A program made the position numbers and the translations under genes. From Halobacteriales archaeon QS_4_70_19 (GTDB lineage Archaea > Halobacteriota > Halobacteria > Halobacteriales > Haloarculaceae): DNA of 64,000 bases. Positions 60,469 to 64,000 of this stretch are shown here, piece by piece. The DNA lies in contig PXRM01000028.1 of the NCBI GenBank assembly GCA_003020985.1, positions 57,596 through 121,595 of the forward strand, written 5' to 3'. Position 1 is the first letter of the stretch. Every line of letters begins with the position of its first letter. Under the pieces are notes generated by a model that was not told where the DNA came from, searched no databases, and worked only from the letters and a program-made list of their open reading frames with translations.

Positions 60469-61480
60469 CCAGCGCCTCCAGGAGCCGGTCGTTCTCGTCC
60501 GGGAGCCGGACCGCGACCCGGACGTGCCGGTCCAGCCCGCGGAAGGTGGTGGCGTCCCGGACGGCGATGCCCTCGCGGTCGAGGCGCGCGGTCAGGGCCG
60601 GCACCGACCCGTCGGGGTCGTCGTCGCGGAGCCGACAGCAGAGGAAGGGAGCCTCGCCGTCGTGGACGTCGAAGCGTGTCCCGAGGCGGTCGCGCATGCG
60701 CTCGCGCTCGCCGGCGACCCGGTCGCGCGTCTCCCGGACGAACTCGTCCGCACGCATCGCGCGAGCGCCGGCGGCGGCCGCGGGCGTCCCGAGCGCCCAC
60801 GCGGGCACGGCCGTCTGCAGGCGGTCCAGCGCCCGGCCGCGGGCGACCGCGAACCCGGCGCGGAGGCCGGGCAGGCCGAACAGCTTCGTGAGCGAGCGCG
60901 CCGCGACGACGCCCGCCTCCCCGGCGAGCGAGTCACGGTCGGTGAACCCGAGGAACGCCTCGTCGGCCAGCAGGAGGGTGTCGGCCGCGCGGCAGCGGCG
61001 GGCGAACGCCCGGAGCGCGTCGGGCGTGGGCGCGTCGCCGGTCGGGTTGTTCGGGACGCAGACGACCGCGAGCGTGTGGTCCGCGGGGTCCGCGTCGACG
61101 AGTTCGTCGTGGGGGACGAACGTGGGCTCGCCGCCCTGCAGGCGGACCTCGCGGGCGTACTCGCCGAAGCTCGGTGCCGGGAGGAGCACGCCGTCCCCGG
61201 GCGAGACGTGCGTGGCGATCGTGAGACGGATGGCCTGCAGCCCGCCGGCGGTCGGGACCACGTGCGGGGGGTCGCAGTCGGCGTAGTCGGCCGCCGCGAC
61301 ACGGTAGTCGGGGTAGCCGCGCGGCGGGTACGTCCGTGCCGCGTCCAGCGCGTCCTCGTACGCGGCGCGCGTCCCGGGCGGGGTCCGGGGGTTGATATTG
61401 GCGCTGAAGTCCAGCACGTCGGGGTCGTCGCTGGAGCCGTGTGGCACGCGCTCCGTCCGGTCGACGGCCTCCGGGTTCAT
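60461..61480 (-). CDS. cobD: Threonine-phosphate decarboxylase-like PLP enzyme
   Basis: VLDFSANINPRTPPGTRAAY; LLLADEAFLGFTD; ARSLTKLFGLPGLRAGFAVA; cobalamin gene context. Confidence 0.9.
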   Translation of the reverse strand: MNPEAVDRTERVPHGSSDDPDVLDFSANINPRTPPGTRAAYEDALDAARTYPPRGYPDYRVAAADYADCDPPHVVPTAGGLQAIRLTIATHVSPGDGVLLPAPSFGEYAREVRLQGGEPTFVPHDELVDADPADHTLAVVCVPNNPTGDAPTPDALRAFARRCRAADTLLLADEAFLGFTDRDSLAGEAGVVAARSLTKLFGLPGLRAGFAVARGRALDRLQTAVPAWALGTPAAAAGARAMRADEFVRETRDRVAGERERMRDRLGTRFDVHDGEAPFLCCRLRDDDPDGSVPALTARLDREGIAVRDATTFRGLDRHVRVAVRLPDENDRLLEALDV

Positions 61481-62187
61481 CGTCGCCCCTCCGCGAGCCG
61501 GTCGGCGACCGCCGCGTCCGGGAGCCGGTTCACGTTCACCGCCAGCCGGGCGTCGTGGGTCACGTACAGCCGTTCGTCGTGCGCCGGCGACGTGTCGGTT
61601 TCGCCCGCGGTCGGCTCGTCGGCGTCCCCATCCCCGTCCCCGTCGTCGCCCTCGTCGGCGACGGTCCCGACGACGTTCAGTCCGGTCGGCGACAGCTCGC
61701 GGCCGCCGTGGGCGCGGGTGGCGTCCGCGGAGACGCCGAGTGCGTGCTCGAGCGGGGTCGGGACACAGACCGTCAGCGAGGGGTTCGCGGTCGGCTTCGG
61801 GTCGAGCGCAGCGTAGTGGTCGACGACGGTATCGACCGCGTCGGCCGCGAGCAGCGGGAGGTCCGCGACGACGGTCAGGCAGGGTGTCTCGACCCGCTCG
61901 GCGTGCAGGGCGCGGCCGAGGTCGGCGACGTACCCCTCGCCCGGCGTCCGGAGGACCGTCTCGCCCGAGTGAACGGTCTCGGCGACGTGGCGCGCGGTCC
62001 GCGGGGCGTGCGGGGACGTGACGAGGTGGACGCGGGAGACCCCGTCGGCCCGGCGGAGGGCGGCGCGCACCCGGTCGAGCATCGGCCGGCCGGCGACCTC
62101 GTGGAGGGGCTTCTCCGTCTCGCTGTCGAGCCGGGTGCCGCGACCGCCGCACATGACGAGCGCGTTCATCGTGTCGCTATCCGACAT
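61477..62187 (-). CDS. cobY: GTP:adenosylcobinamide-phosphate guanylyltransferase, NTP-transferase fold
   Basis: MNALVMCGGRGTRLDSETEKPLHEVAGRPMLDRVRAAL; start 62187 or 62169. Confidence 0.88.
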   Translation of the reverse strand: MSDSDTMNALVMCGGRGTRLDSETEKPLHEVAGRPMLDRVRAALRRADGVSRVHLVTSPHAPRTARHVAETVHSGETVLRTPGEGYVADLGRALHAERVETPCLTVVADLPLLAADAVDTVVDHYAALDPKPTANPSLTVCVPTPLEHALGVSADATRAHGGRELSPTGLNVVGTVADEGDDGDGDGDADEPTAGETDTSPAHDERLYVTHDARLAVNVNRLPDAAVADRLAEGRR

Positions 62188-62353
62188 ATACCTTCAAACT
62201 CCGAATTTTCTGATTCGTTTCTGTCATTACTGTAAAATATAGTCTGCATCGATTCTAGACGAAAGGTTGTCGAAGAACCGGACGGGGGCGACGCTGCTCC
62301 CGGGACCGTGATGACGGCCGTGAACGCGCTGGAGGACAGCGCTGTGTCGCCCG

Positions 62354-63175
62354 TCATCCCATCACCCAGGCGACGGCGCCGGCGTGCAGCGCCACCAGCC
62401 GCCCCAGTTCGTTCGCCGCGCCGAACACGTCCCCGTTGACGCCGCCCAGCCGCGACCGGGCCCACCGGACGACGACCAGCGCCGTCAGGAACGCCGACAG
62501 TAGCGCCACCGGCGCCGCGGGCGACACGCCCGTCAGCAACGCGGCGGGGAGCGCGACGACGACGGGTCCGACGAGGAGGCCGGGTGTCGCCCGGCCGGTG
62601 AACGCGGCCCCGAAGCCGTCCGTGATGGCCTCCCCGAGACACGCCACGGCGGCCATCCCGAGTTTGGCACCGACCTCCGCCGCGACGACGAGGCCGGCGG
62701 CCCGGAGCGGGGGCGCGAGCGCGCCGCCCACGACGAGCGGCTCCGCGAGCGACCCTCGGCCCAGCGAGGCCACGGCGAGCAGGCCGAGCGCCGTCCCCGC
62801 GAGCCCGATGCCGGCGGCGGCCAGCGCGCCGACGCCGGTGGTCGTGTCCTTCAGCACCTCGCGGCGGCGCTCGACGGTGTGGACGGCGGCCGCGTCGCCG
62901 CAGTCGGCCAGCCCGTCGAGGTGGTTGATGCCGGTGACGAGGTAGAGCGTCGCGAGCGACGCCGTCGCGGCGACCGGCGCGGGCGCGCCGACCGCCGCGA
63001 ACCCGAGCAGCGGGAGCGCCGCGAGCACGCCGACGACGTAGCCGACGGCCGGGAACGCCGGCGGCGTCCCCTGGAACGCGACCCACGCGCGGCCCTCGTG
63101 GGAGACCGGGAGCCGGGTGAGAAAGCCCAGCGCGCCCCGGATGGCCTGTCGGAGCCGCACGCGGGTCGGCGGCAT
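62354..63175 (-). CDS. cobS: Adenosylcobinamide-GDP ribazoletransferase
   Basis: GALGFLTRLPVSHEGRAWVAFQGTPPAFPAVGYVVGVL; NHLDGLADCGDAAAVHTVERRREVLKDTTTGVGALAAAG. Confidence 0.93.
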   Translation of the reverse strand: MPPTRVRLRQAIRGALGFLTRLPVSHEGRAWVAFQGTPPAFPAVGYVVGVLAALPLLGFAAVGAPAPVAATASLATLYLVTGINHLDGLADCGDAAAVHTVERRREVLKDTTTGVGALAAAGIGLAGTALGLLAVASLGRGSLAEPLVVGGALAPPLRAAGLVVAAEVGAKLGMAAVACLGEAITDGFGAAFTGRATPGLLVGPVVVALPAALLTGVSPAAPVALLSAFLTALVVVRWARSRLGGVNGDVFGAANELGRLVALHAGAVAWVMG

Positions 63176-64000
63176 CAGGATCCACCTCCGCTCGCCGCCG
63201 ACCCGTCGCTGTCGCGTCCCGCGAGCCACGCCAGCCCCGCGGCGCCCATCCACGCGAGCCAGCCGGCACGCGCGACGACCCGGACGCCACGCCGGGCCAG
63301 CGACGCGTCCGGGAGCCGGTCGCCGCCGGGGAGCACGTAGCCGCCGGGTTTCTCCAGGCGGGTCCCGAGCGCCGCCGCGAGCGTCCCCATCGGCCAGCCG
63401 GAGTTCGGCGAGGGGACGCCGTCGAGCCAGGCGCGGGCCCGGCGTGGCGCGCGGGCGTCCCCGGCGGCGACCGCGAGCGGGCCGGCACTGGCGCGGGCGG
63501 GCAGCCACGCGACGGCGTCGTCGAGCCGCGCGCTGGCCGTGCCGTGGGCCTTGCCGGGGTAGCCCAGCATCGAGTCGAGCGTGTTGACGGCCTTCACCCA
63601 GGCGGCGCCCGCCGCGGCGGCGGGAAGCGAGACGACGGCACCGAGACAGAAGCCCGCCAGCGGCGCGACCAGCCCGTCGGCCAGGTTCTCGGCTGCGGAC
63701 TCGACGGCCGCGCTCCGGACCTCGCCCGCGGAGAGGGCATCCGCGTCGCGCCCGGCCAGCGCCCGGAGCTCCGTGCGGGCCCGGTCGAGGTCCCGCTCGC
63801 TCGCGTCGACGACGGCCGCGGCCGTCTCCACGAGCAGCCGGTGGCTCGTCGCGGTGAACAGGGCGCCCGCGGCCGCGAGGACGCCGAGGCGACGGTCACG
63901 ACGGTCGGCGACGGCGACGACCCCGCCGACCGTCGCGGCCGCCAGCGCGGGGAGCAGACCGGCGATCGCCACGCCGGCCACCCGCGGTCGGGGCCAGGTT
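63175..64000 (-). CDS. cbiB: Adenosylcobinamide-phosphate synthase, N-terminus beyond the window edge
   Basis: AAVESAAENLADGLVAPLAGFCLG; KAVNTLDSMLGYPGKAHGTASARLDDAVAWLPAR; reading frame appears to continue past 64000. Confidence 0.88.
   Translation of the reverse strand, partial: TWPRPRVAGVAIAGLLPALAAATVGGVVAVADRRDRRLGVLAAAGALFTATSHRLLVETAAAVVDASERDLDRARTELRALAGRDADALSAGEVRSAAVESAAENLADGLVAPLAGFCLGAVVSLPAAAAGAAWVKAVNTLDSMLGYPGKAHGTASARLDDAVAWLPARASAGPLAVAAGDARAPRRARAWLDGVPSPNSGWPMGTLAAALGTRLEKPGGYVLPGGDRLPDASLARRGVRVVARAGWLAWMGAAGLAWLAGRDSDGSAASGGGS

Overview
This 64-kb, very GC-rich window is haloarchaeal chromosome, judged from acidic proteins, TATA-box promoters with short leaders, and the archaeal-type ribosomal operon. 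The core is an unbroken S10/spc-type ribosomal protein operon: SPOUT methylase, uL3-uL4-uL23-uL2-uS19-uL22-uS3-uL29-rnp1-uS17-uL14-uL24-eS4-uL5-uS14-uS8-uL6-eL32-eL19-uL18-uS5-uL30-uL15-secY. Flanking genes include thrS, proS, an AOR-family oxidoreductase, NhaP/TrkA antiporter, azlCD, cmk, a bat-like PAS/GAF/HTH regulator, CDC48, thermosome, an enolase-superfamily enzyme, idi, Lrp, carA, a DUF7282-type surface glycoprotein, a PspA-like protein, RNase P RNA (minus strand, about 58.6-59.0 kb) and a cobalamin nucleotide-loop cluster (cbiB-cobS / cobY-cobD-cbiZ). The most unusual content is non-coding. (1) An 80-bp near-perfect palindromic element occurs three times (11026-11105, 36799-36878, 44997-45076). 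Each copy sits exactly against the TGA stop codon of a neighbouring gene, with that trinucleotide duplicated at the far side in two copies (one mismatch in the third), and the stem carries compensatory changes. (2) A second hairpin family (three copies at 44.4-46.4 kb) has different stem sequences but shared loop motifs, and brackets the enolase-superfamily gene. (3) A 255-bp MITE-like element has 17-bp TIRs and a perfect 8-bp target duplication. Other points are a PspA-like gene missing its N-terminal helix, a 4x21-bp repeat carrying in-frame stops, an Lrp-type palindrome at carA, and a dehydrogenase remnant at the left edge. All calls are by eye; no database searches were run.
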